Shown: one piece after another, positions 35,664 to 47,000 of the stretch
Layout: the number at the start of each line of letters is the position of its first letter
Numbering within the stretch: the first letter of the stretch is position 1
From: Enterobacter asburiae
GTDB lineage: Bacteria > Pseudomonadota > Gammaproteobacteria > Enterobacterales > Enterobacteriaceae
Length of the DNA: 49,680 nt
Assembly (NCBI RefSeq): GCF_008080435.1
Contig: NZ_VRKN01000021.1
Coordinates: 1-49,680 of the forward strand
Direction of reading: 5' to 3'
Program-made: the position numbers and the translations under genes
Notes under the pieces: generated by a model
What the model was told of the DNA's origin: nothing
The model's input: the letters and a program-made list of their open reading frames with translations, nothing else
Databases searched by the model: none

Positions 35664-35963
35664 TCATTTGTGTTGCGTGTACTTGTGTGGAGAGAGGTAG
35701 AGATCTTCTGCTTTACCCTCTGTCCAGCGAAATACGAGCCTGTATTGCCTGTTTACCCGGATTGAGGAATATCCCTTCAACGGAGGATTCAATGCTTCAT
35801 ACATATTGCCCGGTGGCGATCGCAAATCCCCGTGCGAGGTTGCTGCCTTGATGATATCGAGCTTTCTCGCAAGCGCTGTTTCCAGATTTGAAGGAATAAC
35901 ATTGCTCGATCTGCCGTAAAGAAAAAAATCCTCAAGCCATTGATCCCGAAAATGATTAATCAT
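35664..35963 (-). CDS. higB: HigB-type RNA-degrading toxin
   Basis: A 99-residue RelE/ParE-superfamily toxin of the HigB type, expected to cut mRNA on the ribosome. The family features are the N-terminal IxxFRDQWLEDFF, the middle DLRSPPGNMYEALNPPLKGYSSIRVN and the end RLVFRWTEGKAEDLYLSPHKY (given in part), with the conserved Arg, Tyr and His residues near the C-terminus. Length is normal for HigB. It is the first gene of the pair. Confidence 0.9.
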   Translation of the reverse strand: MINHFRDQWLEDFFLYGRSSNVIPSNLETALARKLDIIKAATSHGDLRSPPGNMYEALNPPLKGYSSIRVNRQYRLVFRWTEGKAEDLYLSPHKYTQHK

Positions 35964-36214
35964 AATGCTGGTGAGCTCCAGTCCATGAAGCTGAGTGAAT
36001 GATAATGCACCCCTGCACTGTGCGCAAGTGCGTTTCTGTCTGCGGTTAATATTACCTGGGCAATGGCTGAAGGGAAGTGGGATGCATGACTAAAGGTTAA
36101 TTCTCCGGGGTGGGTTCCAATTCTGGCGTGCGGTTTAATACCCGGCGGCGCTGCGCTAGCACGGGCCTACGGGAATGTAGGCCGGGTAAGGCGAAGCCGC
36201 CACCCGGCGATTGA
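35964..36214. other. Intergenic region between higB and bapD
   Basis: A 251-base region that holds the likely higBA promoter and a REP element at 36141-36208. No gene was found. Confidence 0.6.
36141..36208. repeat. REP/BIME-type element, copy 3
   Basis: Facing units CCCGGCGGCGCTGCGC and GCGAAGCCGCCACCCGGC with GGGCCTACGG and GTAGGCCGG around the centre. It ends seven bases beyond the bapD stop and therefore closes the bap operon. Confidence 0.9.
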
Positions 36215-37414
36215 CTACCGCTCCCGCAGCGCCTCCTTCGCTCGGTTAAATGGCTTGATCAGATAATCCAGCACCGTTTTCTCTCCGGTCTTAATGTCCA
36301 CCGTCGCAATCATCCCCGGCACAATCGAAAAGTGCCTGCCCGCCTTATTCACCAGATAATCCTGGCTGGTGCGGATGAACACCCGGTAATAGAACACTTC
36401 CGGCTTGGCTTCGTCCTGGATGGTGTCCGGGGATATCGTCTCCACCACCCCGTGCAGCCCGCCGTAAATGGCGTAATCGTAGGCGGTGATTTTGACCAGC
36501 GCCTCCTGGTTCGGGTGGATAAAGGCGATATCGCGCGGCGACAAGCGGGTTTCAATTAGCAGGTGATCGTCCACCGGCACAATCTCCATCAGCTCGCCGT
36601 TGGGCGGGATGACGCCACCGATGGTGGTGACCTTGATGTTTTTCACGATCCCGCGCACCGGGGATTTTACCGTCAGACGGGTGACAGAATCCTGGCGGCC
36701 CTTGAGGATCGCCGAAACCATATCCACCTCCGCGTTGGCTTTGGATAACGCCTCCCGGGCCTGGACGTAATACTGCGAGCGCACGTCGGTGAGCTTCAGC
36801 TCCAGGTCACTTTTCTGCCGCTGCAGGCGCAGTACCTCCACGTGGCTGGCGGCACCGGTTTTGACCAGCCTTTGGGTGATGGCCAGCTCCTTATTGGCGA
36901 GGTCTAACGCGGCGCGCAGCTCCCGCTGGGTATCCTCCAGCTGCGCGCGGCGGGAGTTGTACAGCCGCGTTTCGTCAGCAATCAGACTCGGCCATTTTGC
37001 CAGCGAAGGGGGGAACTTGAGCGGGAGATCGTTCACCTCGGCGTACAGGCGGGCGCTGGAGGCCAGTGAAGCCCGGTAGCGCGCCGCGCTTTCGCCGACG
37101 TTCGATTCGGAACGCGTCGGATCAAGCCGCGCCAGCACCTGCCCGGCCTGCACCTGATCCCCTTCGTGGACGTTCAGCTCGGTGAGGATCCCGCCGTCGA
37201 GAGACTGTAAGACCTGTTCGCGCGAGCTGGGGATCACTTTACCCGAGCCGGTTGACACCTCATCCAGCACGCCAAACCATGCCCAGACGCCCAGCACCAC
37301 AAACATCAGCAGCGAGAAGATCACGATCCGGCGCGCGCCGGTGTAGCCGCTTTCGGAGTCGAGGGCGTTATCCAGATCGTCCATTGCCGCCACGTCACGC
37401 TGACTGATTTTCAT
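36215..37414 (-). CDS. bapD: Type I secretion membrane fusion protein BapD (HlyD family)
   Basis: A 399-residue adaptor that joins the ABC exporter to the outer-membrane channel. A short cytoplasmic N-terminus is followed by one membrane helix (about 29-48), a beta-barrel/lipoyl segment (GGILTELNVHEGDQVQAGQVLARLD, in part), a long alpha-helical hairpin (about 110-260) and a C-terminal barrel ending with KTVLDYLIKPFNRAKEALRER. This is the LapC/HlyD layout. Its start overlaps the bapC stop by 20 bases. Name by context with the adhesin gene; Salmonella bapD is the model. Confidence 0.9.
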   Translation of the reverse strand: MKISQRDVAAMDDLDNALDSESGYTGARRIVIFSLLMFVVLGVWAWFGVLDEVSTGSGKVIPSSREQVLQSLDGGILTELNVHEGDQVQAGQVLARLDPTRSESNVGESAARYRASLASSARLYAEVNDLPLKFPPSLAKWPSLIADETRLYNSRRAQLEDTQRELRAALDLANKELAITQRLVKTGAASHVEVLRLQRQKSDLELKLTDVRSQYYVQAREALSKANAEVDMVSAILKGRQDSVTRLTVKSPVRGIVKNIKVTTIGGVIPPNGELMEIVPVDDHLLIETRLSPRDIAFIHPNQEALVKITAYDYAIYGGLHGVVETISPDTIQDEAKPEVFYYRVFIRTSQDYLVNKAGRHFSIVPGMIATVDIKTGEKTVLDYLIKPFNRAKEALRER

Positions 37415-39593
37415 TTTTCCACTCCCGTCCGGTTGCTGCCTGCTGCTGTTGCTGCTGCATACGGCTGTTGTTCAGCGCCTGGGCTTTTGGCGCGTCCATC
37501 ACCAACATCCCCTCTTTCAACACCACTACGCGCTCTACCAGTTCCAGCACCGGTACGCGATGCGTGGCGACAATCAGGGTGCGGTGCCCGAGCCAGTCGC
37601 CCAGACGCTGGATGAATTCCCGCTCGGTGTGCTCGTCCAGCGAGGCGGTGGGTTCATCCATCAGCACAATATTCGGATCGCGCAGGAGCATCCGCGCCAG
37701 CAGAATCGACTGGCGTTGACCGCCGGATAATCCCACACCGTTTTCCATGATCGGGTAATCCAGCCCTTTGGGGAGCTTCTGCACAAAGCCAGCCGCGCCG
37801 GTCATCTCCAGCGCCTCGAAAATCTCTTCATCGGTGGCGCGAGGCATGCCAAGGGTGATGTTTTCGCGCAGGGTGCCGTAAAACAGCCGCGCGTTCTGGG
37901 TCATAAAGCCGACGTTGCGTCGGACGTCGGCGACGTCGAGATGCGGCAGGCTGAAGTTATCAAGCCGCAGCTCGCCGGCCGCCAGATCCATCCCGCCCGC
38001 CATCGCCTGCAGTAGGGTCGATTTGCCCGCGCCGTTGCGCCCCAGAATCGCCACTTTTTCTCCCGGCCTGATCTCCAGCCGGTTAATGCGCAGCGCCATG
38101 CGCGGATCGTCCGGCTGATAGCGGAACTGCGCCTGCTCGAAGAGGTAGTGACCGCGCAGCACGTCCTGGCGAATTGGCGTCTCCTCGCGCTGATTTTCGG
38201 TGGGAAGCTGCATGATGCTGTCCAGCCCCTCTTTTGCGGCTTTGACCTGCTGCCAGCGCGCCAGCACGCCGCATAGCGTCGCCATCGGGGCGATCATGCG
38301 GGAGGCCAGCATCGACGCGGCGACTACCGAGCCGGTGGTCAGGGTGCCGTCGATCACCATCGGGGCACCGACCACAATCACCCCGGCGTAGACCAGGCTC
38401 TGAATGGTCATTCCCCAGCTGATCAGGTTCTGCGTCAGCTCGCGGGTGCGCAGGCCGGATTCGGCGGTGATCTGGATATAGCTGTTCCACTGCTGCAAAA
38501 AGCGGTTTTCCGCCTGCATCAGCTTGATGTCCTCCAGCCCCTGCACGCTCTCCACCAGCACCGCGTTGCGCAGGGTCGATTCATGGGCCGACTGCTTTGC
38601 CAGCTCCGCCAGCTTCTTCTGCAGCAGCAGGCCGGGCAGGACCATGATCACCGCCGCGACCGGGGCGATCCACGCCAGCTGCGGGGCGATGATCGCCAGC
38701 ACCACCACGAACAGTAAAAAGAAGGGCAGGTCGACAATCGTCGAGATGGTGGACGAGGTCACCATCTCGCGGATCTGCTCCAGCTCGCGCAACTGGGAGA
38801 TAAAGCTGCCGGTGGAGCGGGGGATCGCGCTGTTGCGCAGCCGCAGCGCGTGGCCGAATACGCGATCCGAAACGCGCATATCCGAGCGCTTGCCCAGCAG
38901 ATCCATAATGTGCCCGCGCGCCACGCGCAGCACAAAACCAAACAGGGTGGCAATCAGCACCCCGATGGTCAGGACATAAAGCGTCGGATAGGACTGGGCG
39001 GGGATCACCCGGTCATAGACCTGCATGGAAAAGACGATCCCGGAGAGCGACAGCACGTTGATAAAGAGGGCGGCCAGCATGACCCAGCTGTAGGGGCGCA
39101 GGTCGCGCATCACCAGCCGGTAGAGCCAGTCCGGGCGGTATTTTGAGATATAGGCGTCCACGCGGCTGTCCTTCAGCGCGGCGAGTGGACGCAGGGCAAT
39201 AACGTGGCGGATTGTGGGCAGCATCGCCGTCATCGACAGCCGGTTGGTGTAGGTCTCATCGTCGAAAAAGCTGACCTCCAGCGTATCGTCTCCGTCGAAA
39301 TGCTCGATCACGCCGACCCTGCCGTCATTCATCGCCACCACCACCGGCAGACGCCAGCTGTTGATCGCCTGCCGATCGTCGGTAAGGAGCTGAAACGACA
39401 GCCCCGCTTCGCGGGCCAACTGGGTAAGGGCGGGTACCATCGGCTTGCCTTTCAGCCACGGCGCACCCGCCAGCAGTGCGCCAGGGGAGCAGGCGACACG
39501 GTAGCGCGTAGCGACAAAACCAAAGGCCTGCCCCCACTGCGCCAGCGCCTCATCCGTCATGTTTTCACCTTGCGGGATATCACGCTGCTTCAT
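37395..39593 (-). CDS. bapC: Type I secretion ABC transporter BapC (LapB-like)
   Basis: A 732-residue inner-membrane exporter of giant adhesins. The N-terminus (about 12-140) is a degenerate peptidase-C39-like domain without the catalytic Cys motif, as usual for RTX/LapA-type systems. Five or six membrane helices follow (about 165-430). The ATPase part has Walker A GRNGAGKST (518-526), the signature LSGGQ (622-626), Walker B IVLMDE (642-647) and the H-loop His678. The C-terminus has a run of six Gln (713-718). It starts in the bapB end (ATGA overlap); an alternative start at 39560 has a better ribosome site. Confidence 0.93.
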   Translation of the reverse strand: MKQRDIPQGENMTDEALAQWGQAFGFVATRYRVACSPGALLAGAPWLKGKPMVPALTQLAREAGLSFQLLTDDRQAINSWRLPVVVAMNDGRVGVIEHFDGDDTLEVSFFDDETYTNRLSMTAMLPTIRHVIALRPLAALKDSRVDAYISKYRPDWLYRLVMRDLRPYSWVMLAALFINVLSLSGIVFSMQVYDRVIPAQSYPTLYVLTIGVLIATLFGFVLRVARGHIMDLLGKRSDMRVSDRVFGHALRLRNSAIPRSTGSFISQLRELEQIREMVTSSTISTIVDLPFFLLFVVVLAIIAPQLAWIAPVAAVIMVLPGLLLQKKLAELAKQSAHESTLRNAVLVESVQGLEDIKLMQAENRFLQQWNSYIQITAESGLRTRELTQNLISWGMTIQSLVYAGVIVVGAPMVIDGTLTTGSVVAASMLASRMIAPMATLCGVLARWQQVKAAKEGLDSIMQLPTENQREETPIRQDVLRGHYLFEQAQFRYQPDDPRMALRINRLEIRPGEKVAILGRNGAGKSTLLQAMAGGMDLAAGELRLDNFSLPHLDVADVRRNVGFMTQNARLFYGTLRENITLGMPRATDEEIFEALEMTGAAGFVQKLPKGLDYPIMENGVGLSGGQRQSILLARMLLRDPNIVLMDEPTASLDEHTEREFIQRLGDWLGHRTLIVATHRVPVLELVERVVVLKEGMLVMDAPKAQALNNSRMQQQQQQAATGREWKNENQSA

Positions 39594-40993
39594 GGCTGGA
39601 TCTCCACGGTCTGGATGGTGCGGTTATCAAGATCGAACGCATGACGCAACTGCCCGGTGTTATAGAGGCAGTTGAGCTGCAGCTGGTGCAGCTGACCGAG
39701 GGTCTGCTGCTGGGTGAAGCGCGCCTGATAGACCTCCTGCTCGGCGTTGAGCACGTCGAGCAGCGGGCGCGAGCCGAGATCGAGATACTGCTGCTGGTAC
39801 AGTTCGCGGGTGCGGGCGCTGAGGGCTTCCTGGCGGCTCTGGATTTGCAGCGTACTTTGCAGGCTCATCACCTGGCTGCGGGCTTCCAGCAGTTTCTGGC
39901 GGACATCAAGGCGCGTACGCTGAATGGTGGACTGCGCCGCCTCCACCGCGTGTCCGGCAGCGTTACGCCGGGCGGTGAGGCCGCCGCCCTGATAGAGCGG
40001 CATCTGCACTTTCACCCATGCGGAATACTGGGTGCGATCCCGCGTTTCGCTCCCCGCATAGCGATCGTTCATGTAGTGACGTACCTCCGGCTCCAGCGAG
40101 ACGGTTGGCGTCATCTGCGCGTCGGCGTAGTCGAGGTTAGCCTGGGCGACGTTAGCCTGCGCCCAGGCGGCAAGTACCGCGGGCACCAGACGGTCATCCG
40201 GCTCGGCGATGTCGCAGCTCCGGCCCAGCGTTTGCGGAAAGTCATTGCTGATCGCGTTCAGGTTGTTCCAGCCGAGAAAGCTCATCAGCGTGGCGCGAGC
40301 GCTGTCCAGGCTGGCCTGGTACTGCATCAGCTGGGCGCGCGCGCCTTCGATACGGGCATCGGTCTGCACTACGTCAGAGAGCGACGTGGCCCCTTCGTCG
40401 TTACGCTGGCGGGTCAGTGTGCCAATGGAGGAGAGGGCCGCAAGCTGCTCTTTAGCTGTGTCGACCATCTGCTGCAAGGTTTGCACCTGTACCATGGCGA
40501 TGGCGGTATCGTGGGCGATGGTGTCGATACTCACCAGCACGTTGGCCTGCTGCTGGGCAACGCCGGCGCTCTCGGCGCGCACCTGGCTGGCCACTTTGCC
40601 AAAGTCGTAGAGCATTTGTGAAAGAGAGAGCACCAGCGACGGCGTAAAGCCGTTCTGGTCGCCGTCATGGGAATAACCGTTGTCCACGCCGGCATTAATT
40701 TGCGGATAGTATTTTGATTTAGCGACGTCCACCTCTTCGCTCTGCTGGTAGAGTTTCCCCACGGCTTCGCTGATAGCCGGGTGCCAGGTGACGGCGCGGT
40801 TGACGGCCTCGCTAAGCTGCAATGAACCGGGGGCGGCGTTACCAGCCGCAGGGGCGACGCGGCCATTGAGCGAGGGGAGTTCCTGCGTTTCGCGGAGTTG
40901 TCCGGTATTGATGATTGCCGCCGGGTTCGCGCAGAGAGCGGGCACAGATATCAGGCAGCACGAGAGCCACCAGTAAGGCATCTTCATTCCCAT
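39590..40993 (-). CDS. bapB: TolC-like outer-membrane channel BapB
   Basis: A 467-residue outer-membrane efflux protein of the TolC/AggA family, the dedicated channel of the adhesin exporter. The signal peptide is cleaved after about residue 22 (VPALCA/NP). The two TolC repeats are visible: LSEAVNRAVTWHPAISEAVGKLYQQSEEV (in part) and LPAVLAAWAQANVAQANLDYADAQMTP (in part), with typical long helical segments between. It follows bapA after a strong hairpin, and starts the bapBCD stretch of overlapping genes. Confidence 0.92.
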   Translation of the reverse strand: MGMKMPYWWLSCCLISVPALCANPAAIINTGQLRETQELPSLNGRVAPAAGNAAPGSLQLSEAVNRAVTWHPAISEAVGKLYQQSEEVDVAKSKYYPQINAGVDNGYSHDGDQNGFTPSLVLSLSQMLYDFGKVASQVRAESAGVAQQQANVLVSIDTIAHDTAIAMVQVQTLQQMVDTAKEQLAALSSIGTLTRQRNDEGATSLSDVVQTDARIEGARAQLMQYQASLDSARATLMSFLGWNNLNAISNDFPQTLGRSCDIAEPDDRLVPAVLAAWAQANVAQANLDYADAQMTPTVSLEPEVRHYMNDRYAGSETRDRTQYSAWVKVQMPLYQGGGLTARRNAAGHAVEAAQSTIQRTRLDVRQKLLEARSQVMSLQSTLQIQSRQEALSARTRELYQQQYLDLGSRPLLDVLNAEQEVYQARFTQQQTLGQLHQLQLNCLYNTGQLRHAFDLDNRTIQTVEIQP

Positions 40994-41032
40994 GTCATGT
41001 CCCTAATAAAAAAGTACAGCTTTATTATTAAT

Positions 41033-41055
41033 ACCCGGGCGCTGTGCGCCCGGGT
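41033..41055 (-). terminator. Strong GC hairpin between bapA and bapB
   Basis: Perfect ten-base arms ACCCGGGCGC and GCGCCCGGGT with the loop TGT lie 18 bases beyond the bapA stop. It is followed on the minus strand by ATTAATAATAAAG, AT-rich but no U-tract. It may act as an attenuator that lets some transcription pass into the secretion genes. Confidence 0.6.
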
Positions 41056-41073
41056 TAGGTACTACAGGTGCTA

Positions 41074-44000
41074 TCAGGTAATGATGTGTTGCTGGTTAAC
41101 AAGCTCGTCGTAGGTGGTCTGAACGCCATCAAGCGTAACGAGTGTTGTATTAGTGTAGGTGCCCCCCGCACCGTCACGGTCGATGGAGATCACAGTGTTG
41201 CTACCGCTTTGTGTGACATGGATATAATTCCCCAACGAGGCGGTATTGCCGTCCCAGCCCACCAGCAGATCGCCGATGTCGATCTTGTCTCCCTGCGCCA
41301 GCGAGAAGCCGGTCCAGTGATCGCCCGCGGTGCTGCTGACGTTACCCGCCGTGGCATTCCCCACCGTACTGTTCAGCACCTGGTAAATCAGCGTATCGCC
41401 GTAGGCCGTACCGGTAATGGCGTCGTTATGTTCCGAGCTGATGAACTGCGGTGCCATATTGATGGTCAGCGTGGCGGTATCCGTGTTGCCGTTGGCATCG
41501 GTCAGGGTGTAGTTGAAGGTCTCCTTCGACGTCATGGTTGAGAGCGATACCCCACTGTTGAGGGTATAGGTGTAATGACCGTCTGCGCCGATCGCCAGGA
41601 TGCCGTAATGGCCGGTGATGTTCACCGTTGCGCTGCCGGTATAGGGATCCAGCGTGGTGGTCACGCCGTTGTAACCGGTCACGCTCAGACGGGTATCCAC
41701 CGAGTGCAGCTGATCCAGTACGCCGCCAGAGTCGGTGCCGTCAAAGATATTGCCGTTGACGGTGTGGCTGCCGGTGACGTCGAAATCACTCAGCGAGTAG
41801 GTGGTACCGTTTACGCTTGGGGTAATGGTGATGTTCCCCACGCTCAACCCCGGGACGCTACCGGTAAAGTTCAGCGTATAGGTCCCGGCGTTCAGATCCA
41901 GCCCGGTCAATAGAACGTCGATACTGCCGCCCAGCAGCGAGCCGCCGCTGAAGGAGCCGCTGCGGATCACACCCGAGCCGTCGCTGATGGACCAGTTCAC
42001 CGTCAGTCCGCCCAGCGACAGCAGCGAGGCCACGTTAAAGTGCAGCGACGCGTTATGCAGGGCGGTGTTCGGGTCGACCACGAAGGTTCCGCTGCCGGAG
42101 CCCTGGGTTGATGAAAAGAGTGCTGTCGTCCAGCTGGCGGTACCCACGGTAGTATCCGAGTAGGCTGACGTGTGGTGCACCGAGGTGAGGTCCATCGTGG
42201 TACTGACATCGTTAACGGCATTCATCGCCTGAGCGGTTGGGGTAATGTTAAGCGATGCCGTATCCTTCGAGCCGTCAGGCGCGATAACGGTGTAGACGAA
42301 GGTATCCGGCGTGCTGATATGGTCCGCCCCCACGCCGCTTCTCAGGGTATAGGTGTACTGGCCAGACGAATTGATAGTCAGCGTGCCGTATTCCCCCTGA
42401 ATGTCGGTTGTTCCACTGCTGTTGACCGCCACGCCGTTCACTTCGGTGACCACCGTGCCCACCGGAACAGGGTCATTCGCCAGCACGTCGCCCGTGGTTG
42501 TTTCGCTGATACTCGCCACGCTGTAGACATGATCCTGCAGGACGCTCAGCGTGTAGCCCGTCAGGACGGCGATCCCCGATGCGGTATTGAGTAAGAACAG
42601 GTACTCCCCGGCAGGCAGATTCAGCGTCAACTGGGATGACGTGCCCCCCAGCAGCGGGGCACGTAGCCAGCCCGACTCGACGCGAACCTGCTCGAAGGTC
42701 TGGGTGGCGTTGTTGAATTTATAGACGTACAGATCGAACACCGACGCCAGCGCCACGCCGCCCACGGAGGCCTGGATGGTCATGGTGCGGGTGGTACCTT
42801 CCTCCACGTTGTAGATAATCGGGTTGGTCATGTCGTCCAGCAGGTTAAGCCCCAGCGTGTTGCCGAGATTAATGCCCACCACGGTAAAGCCACCCTGAGA
42901 CGAGGTGCCGTTATTAATTTCACTCACGGTGGTGTCAAAGGTCAGCGAGGCCGTGTCGTCCACCGCCACAATGCCGTTAATTACCGTACCGGCCCCCAGA
43001 GACAGCACCAGTTGCGCCGACGCGCTGACGCCGTTATGGGTAATGGTGTAGGTGAAGCTCTCTGTCCGGCCAATGACCGCGGCGCTGGTGTCGGTCAGGT
43101 TGTAGGTGTAGCTGCCGTCGCGGTTAATGGTCAGCGTACCGTACTGACCCTGGATCACCGTGCCGTCGGCGTTCACGCTGGTGGTGACGCCCTGACCGTT
43201 AGTGACTGCGGAGATAGTGGTGCCGGCCGGAGCGTTGTCGCTGCCGGCGGTCGGGTCCGTATCGAGGATCACGTTACCGTTGAGGCTGGTATCGCCCGTG
43301 ACCGTACCCGGACCGGTCTCTTTCACCGCCACGTCGAGGCTGGTATAGGAGCCGGTCGCCAGCAGGTTGGTGTTGTAGCTGAGCACGCGATAGTCGCCGT
43401 CAGCCAGCCCGGTCAGGTTAAGCGATACGCCGGTTGCGCCGAGGGTCAGGAGATCGGCAAACTGCGGTTGGCCGGTATCCACCACGGTGGTCCAGGCGCC
43501 GTTGACGTAATGCTGAACCACCAGCTCCAGGGTGTTGAGCAGAGAGAGCACCGCCCCCGTGGCGTTGGCGTTCACCACGATATCCGCGCTGCCGCCGCTA
43601 CCCACCGTGAAGTTCACCTGGGCCGTATCATTGCCCAGCAGCGTCAGGACGTTGCCCACGGCGCCGACCAGCAGGAAGCCGTAATCGCTGTACTGACTGT
43701 TGGTCACGGTTGCCGTGGTGCTGAGGTTCAGCTCTTCGACGTTATTGCTGGCGGAGAGTGGCACCACCGGCGCAAGGGCGGAGCCCGGCAGCGAGGTGTT
43801 GCCTGCGACGTCGGTAGCGGTGATCTGCAGCGTCTGCCCTTCGGTCTGTTTGTTAATGAAGGTGTAGCTGTAGGTGCCGTTGCTGCCCGCAATGGCGGTC
43901 ACCGTCGAGCCGTCCGCAAGGCGGATAGCGACGGTGCTGCCTGCTTCCGCATTCCCGGTCAGGATGCTACCGTCGGCATTGAAGGTCCCGGTCGGCGCCG

Positions 44001-47000
44001 TTGGGGCGGTGGTGTCGACGGTAATTGTCGTCACGGCTGACGCCACGCTGGTGTTGCCCGCCGCATCGGTAGCCGTGGCGGTGAAGTTATGCGTTCCTTG
44101 CGTCAGCGTGGTGGTGGTCTGCGGCAGGGTCCAGTTGCCGCTGCCATCGGCGGTCACCGTGCCCACCAGCGTGATGCCATCGTAGATCCGGACCGTGGCG
44201 TTCGCTTCGGCTGTCCCGTTGAGCGTTGGGCGCGTGTCGTTGGTCGGATTCGTACCGGTCACCGGCCCGGTGACGCTGCCGACATCATCGATTACCGAGC
44301 TGATGACCGGTGCGCCCGGCGCGAGGGTATCGACGTTAATCACATACCCGGCGGTGGGCGCGCTGGCGTTGCCCACCGCATCGGTGGCGGTAAAGGTCAA
44401 CGTGTGCGGACCGTTGCTCAGCGCCGGGGATGGCGTAAAGCTCCACGCCCCGCCGGTCGCCGTCACGCTGCCGATTTGTACGCCGTTATCAAAGATTTTC
44501 ACCGTGGCCCCGGCTTCCGCCGTGCCGGTGATGGTAGGCTGCGCGTCATTGGTGAACCCGCCGTTCGCAACCGGCGTTGCCGCATTGCCCACGTCATCGA
44601 GAATGCTGGTCAGTACCGGCAGCGCAGGCGGCGTGGTGTCCACAGTGAGGCTGAAGCTGGTGGACGACACGCTGGTGTTGCCTGCCGCATCCGTCGCCTG
44701 CGCGGTGAAGCTGTGCGCGCCTGCGGTCAGCGTGGTGTTGAGCAAGATACTCCAGCTCCCGCTGCCATCCGCGGTGCCCGTTCCGACAAGCGTTGTTCCC
44801 TCATAGATCTTCACGGTGGCAAACGGTTCGCTGGTCCCGACAAGGCGCGGTACGGTGTCGTCGGTTGTTTGTCCGGACGTGAGCGGGCCAGTGATGCTCC
44901 CCACGTCGTCTATCGCCTGGCTGATAACCGGCGCGTTCGGTGCTGCGGTATCAACAATTAGGGTAAAGTCCGGCGAGGTCGGGCTGACGTTGCCCGCGGC
45001 ATCGGTGACCGTGGCGGTCCAGGTATGGCTGCCGTTGGCCAGCGGCGTTGACGGCGTAAAGCTCCATGCGCCGGTACCGTCCGCCTGAACGGTACCGACC
45101 GGCTGCCCGTTCTCATAAACGGTGACCGTGGCGTTGGCGGTCGCGGTGCCGTTCAGCGTCGGCGTAGTGTCGTCGGTGCTCTGTCCGGAAGAGAGCGGGG
45201 TTTGAATGCTGCCCGCGTTGTCACCCGCGGTCGAAATGACCGGCGCCGACGGCACGCCCGTATCCACCGTCAGGTTAAACGGCGTCGTCGTGCTGCCGGT
45301 ATTGCCTGCCGCGTCGGTGGCGTTGAAGGTGATAGCGTGTGGCCCGTCGCCCAGATCGGTGCCCGGGGTGAAGGTCCAGCTGCCCTGGGCATTGACCACC
45401 GCAGTGCCAATTTCGGTGCCATCAACGATCACGTGCACTGTTGAACCCACGTCGCCCGTGCCGTTGAAGGTTGGACGCGCGTCGTTGGTGCTGTTACCCG
45501 ACGTGAGCGTCCCGGTGACCGGACCGACATCGTCAATCACGCTGGTCACCGCCGGTACGCCGGGAGCTGCGGTATCAATGGTAAAGGCGAAGACCGATGA
45601 GTTAGCCGAGGCGTTGCCTGCTGTATCCGTTGCATACGCGCGCAGGGAGTAGCTGCCGTCACCCAGCGGCGTGGTCGGCGTAAAGGACCAGTTCCCGCTT
45701 CCGTCAACGGTCGTTGTACCAATCTGCGTGCCGTTATTCATGATGTGAATAGTGCTGCCCGCCTGTCCGGTGCCGCTAATCGTTGGGGTGTTGTCGTTGG
45801 TCACCTGGCCGCTGGTGAGGTTGCCCGTGACGCCGCCAGGGACGTTGTCGTTCACCGTATCAAGCGTCGGAACCGTCGGTGCCGTCAGGTCAACCACCAC
45901 GCTCCAGGGTGCAGAGACCGCGCTGACGTTGCCCTGCGGGTCGGTCGCCCGGACGGTGAAGCTGTGCGAGCCTTCGCCGAGCGCGGTGTCAGGGGTAAAT
46001 GTCCATGCGCCGGTGCTGTCAGCCGTCACCACGGCAATCTGTGTGCCGCCGTCGAAAATGGTCACCACGCTGTTTGCGTCCGCTGTCCCTGAAAGGGTTG
46101 GCGTGGCGTCGTTCGTTTCGCTGCCGCTGACCACCGTGGTGGCGGCGTTACCGACATTATCCGTGACGTTGGTGATGACCGGCGTGGCGGAAACGGAGTC
46201 CACCACGACGGTGAAGCCCGCCGAAGGACCGCTCTGATTCCCCGCCGGGTCTGTCTCACGGATGGTCAGGACGTTATTACCCTCCGCCAGGACGGGCGTG
46301 GTGTAGCTCCAGGTGCCGGTATTGCCGATCACCACGCTGTCCAGCAGCACGCCGTTGTTGTAGACAGAGATGGTATCGCCGACTGCGCCGGTGCCGGTGA
46401 GGGTCGGCTGGTTGTCGTTGGTGGTCTGGCCGCTGGTCAGCGGGCCGGTGCCCGGACCGACGTCGTCAATTACCGCGCCGATAGTTGGGGTGCCCGGCGC
46501 GGTAAGGTCGACGGTGACGCTGGCCACCGGAGAGCGGCCGCTGGTCAGGCCGTTGAGGGTCGCCGTCACCTCAAAGGTGTGTAGCCCCTCGCCAAGCGCG
46601 GCTGGCGTATAGCTCCAGTTGCCGCTGCCGTCGGCGGTCACCGTCGTCACGGGCGTTACGCCACCGTCCTGATAGATGGTGATCAGGCTTCCCGCCTGAG
46701 CCGTACCGGTGAGGGTTGGCGTGGTGTCGTTAGTGGTTTTGTCCTTCACGTCGCCTGTGATCGGGGCGACGTCATCGTTGATCGCCGTGATAACGGGCAC
46801 CTGCGGCAGGTCGAGCGGTGAATCGGTAACGATAAAGGACGCGCCAGGGCTGGCATTTCCTGCGGCATCGGTGGCGGTCACGGTCAGCGTGGTGGGATCC
46901 AGCTGCGCCGGACTTAGCGCAATGGAGAAGCTGCCATCGCTGGCGGCAACGCCGCTACCAATGACGGTACCACCGCTGTCTTTCACGGTAATGGTACTTC

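Noticed and set aside
37395..37470. Six-Gln run at the BapC C-terminus as a sign of slippage or frameshift
   Set aside because: The frame continues to a normal stop and overlaps bapD as expected. The codons are mixed CAG and CAA; it is noted in the gene entry only.
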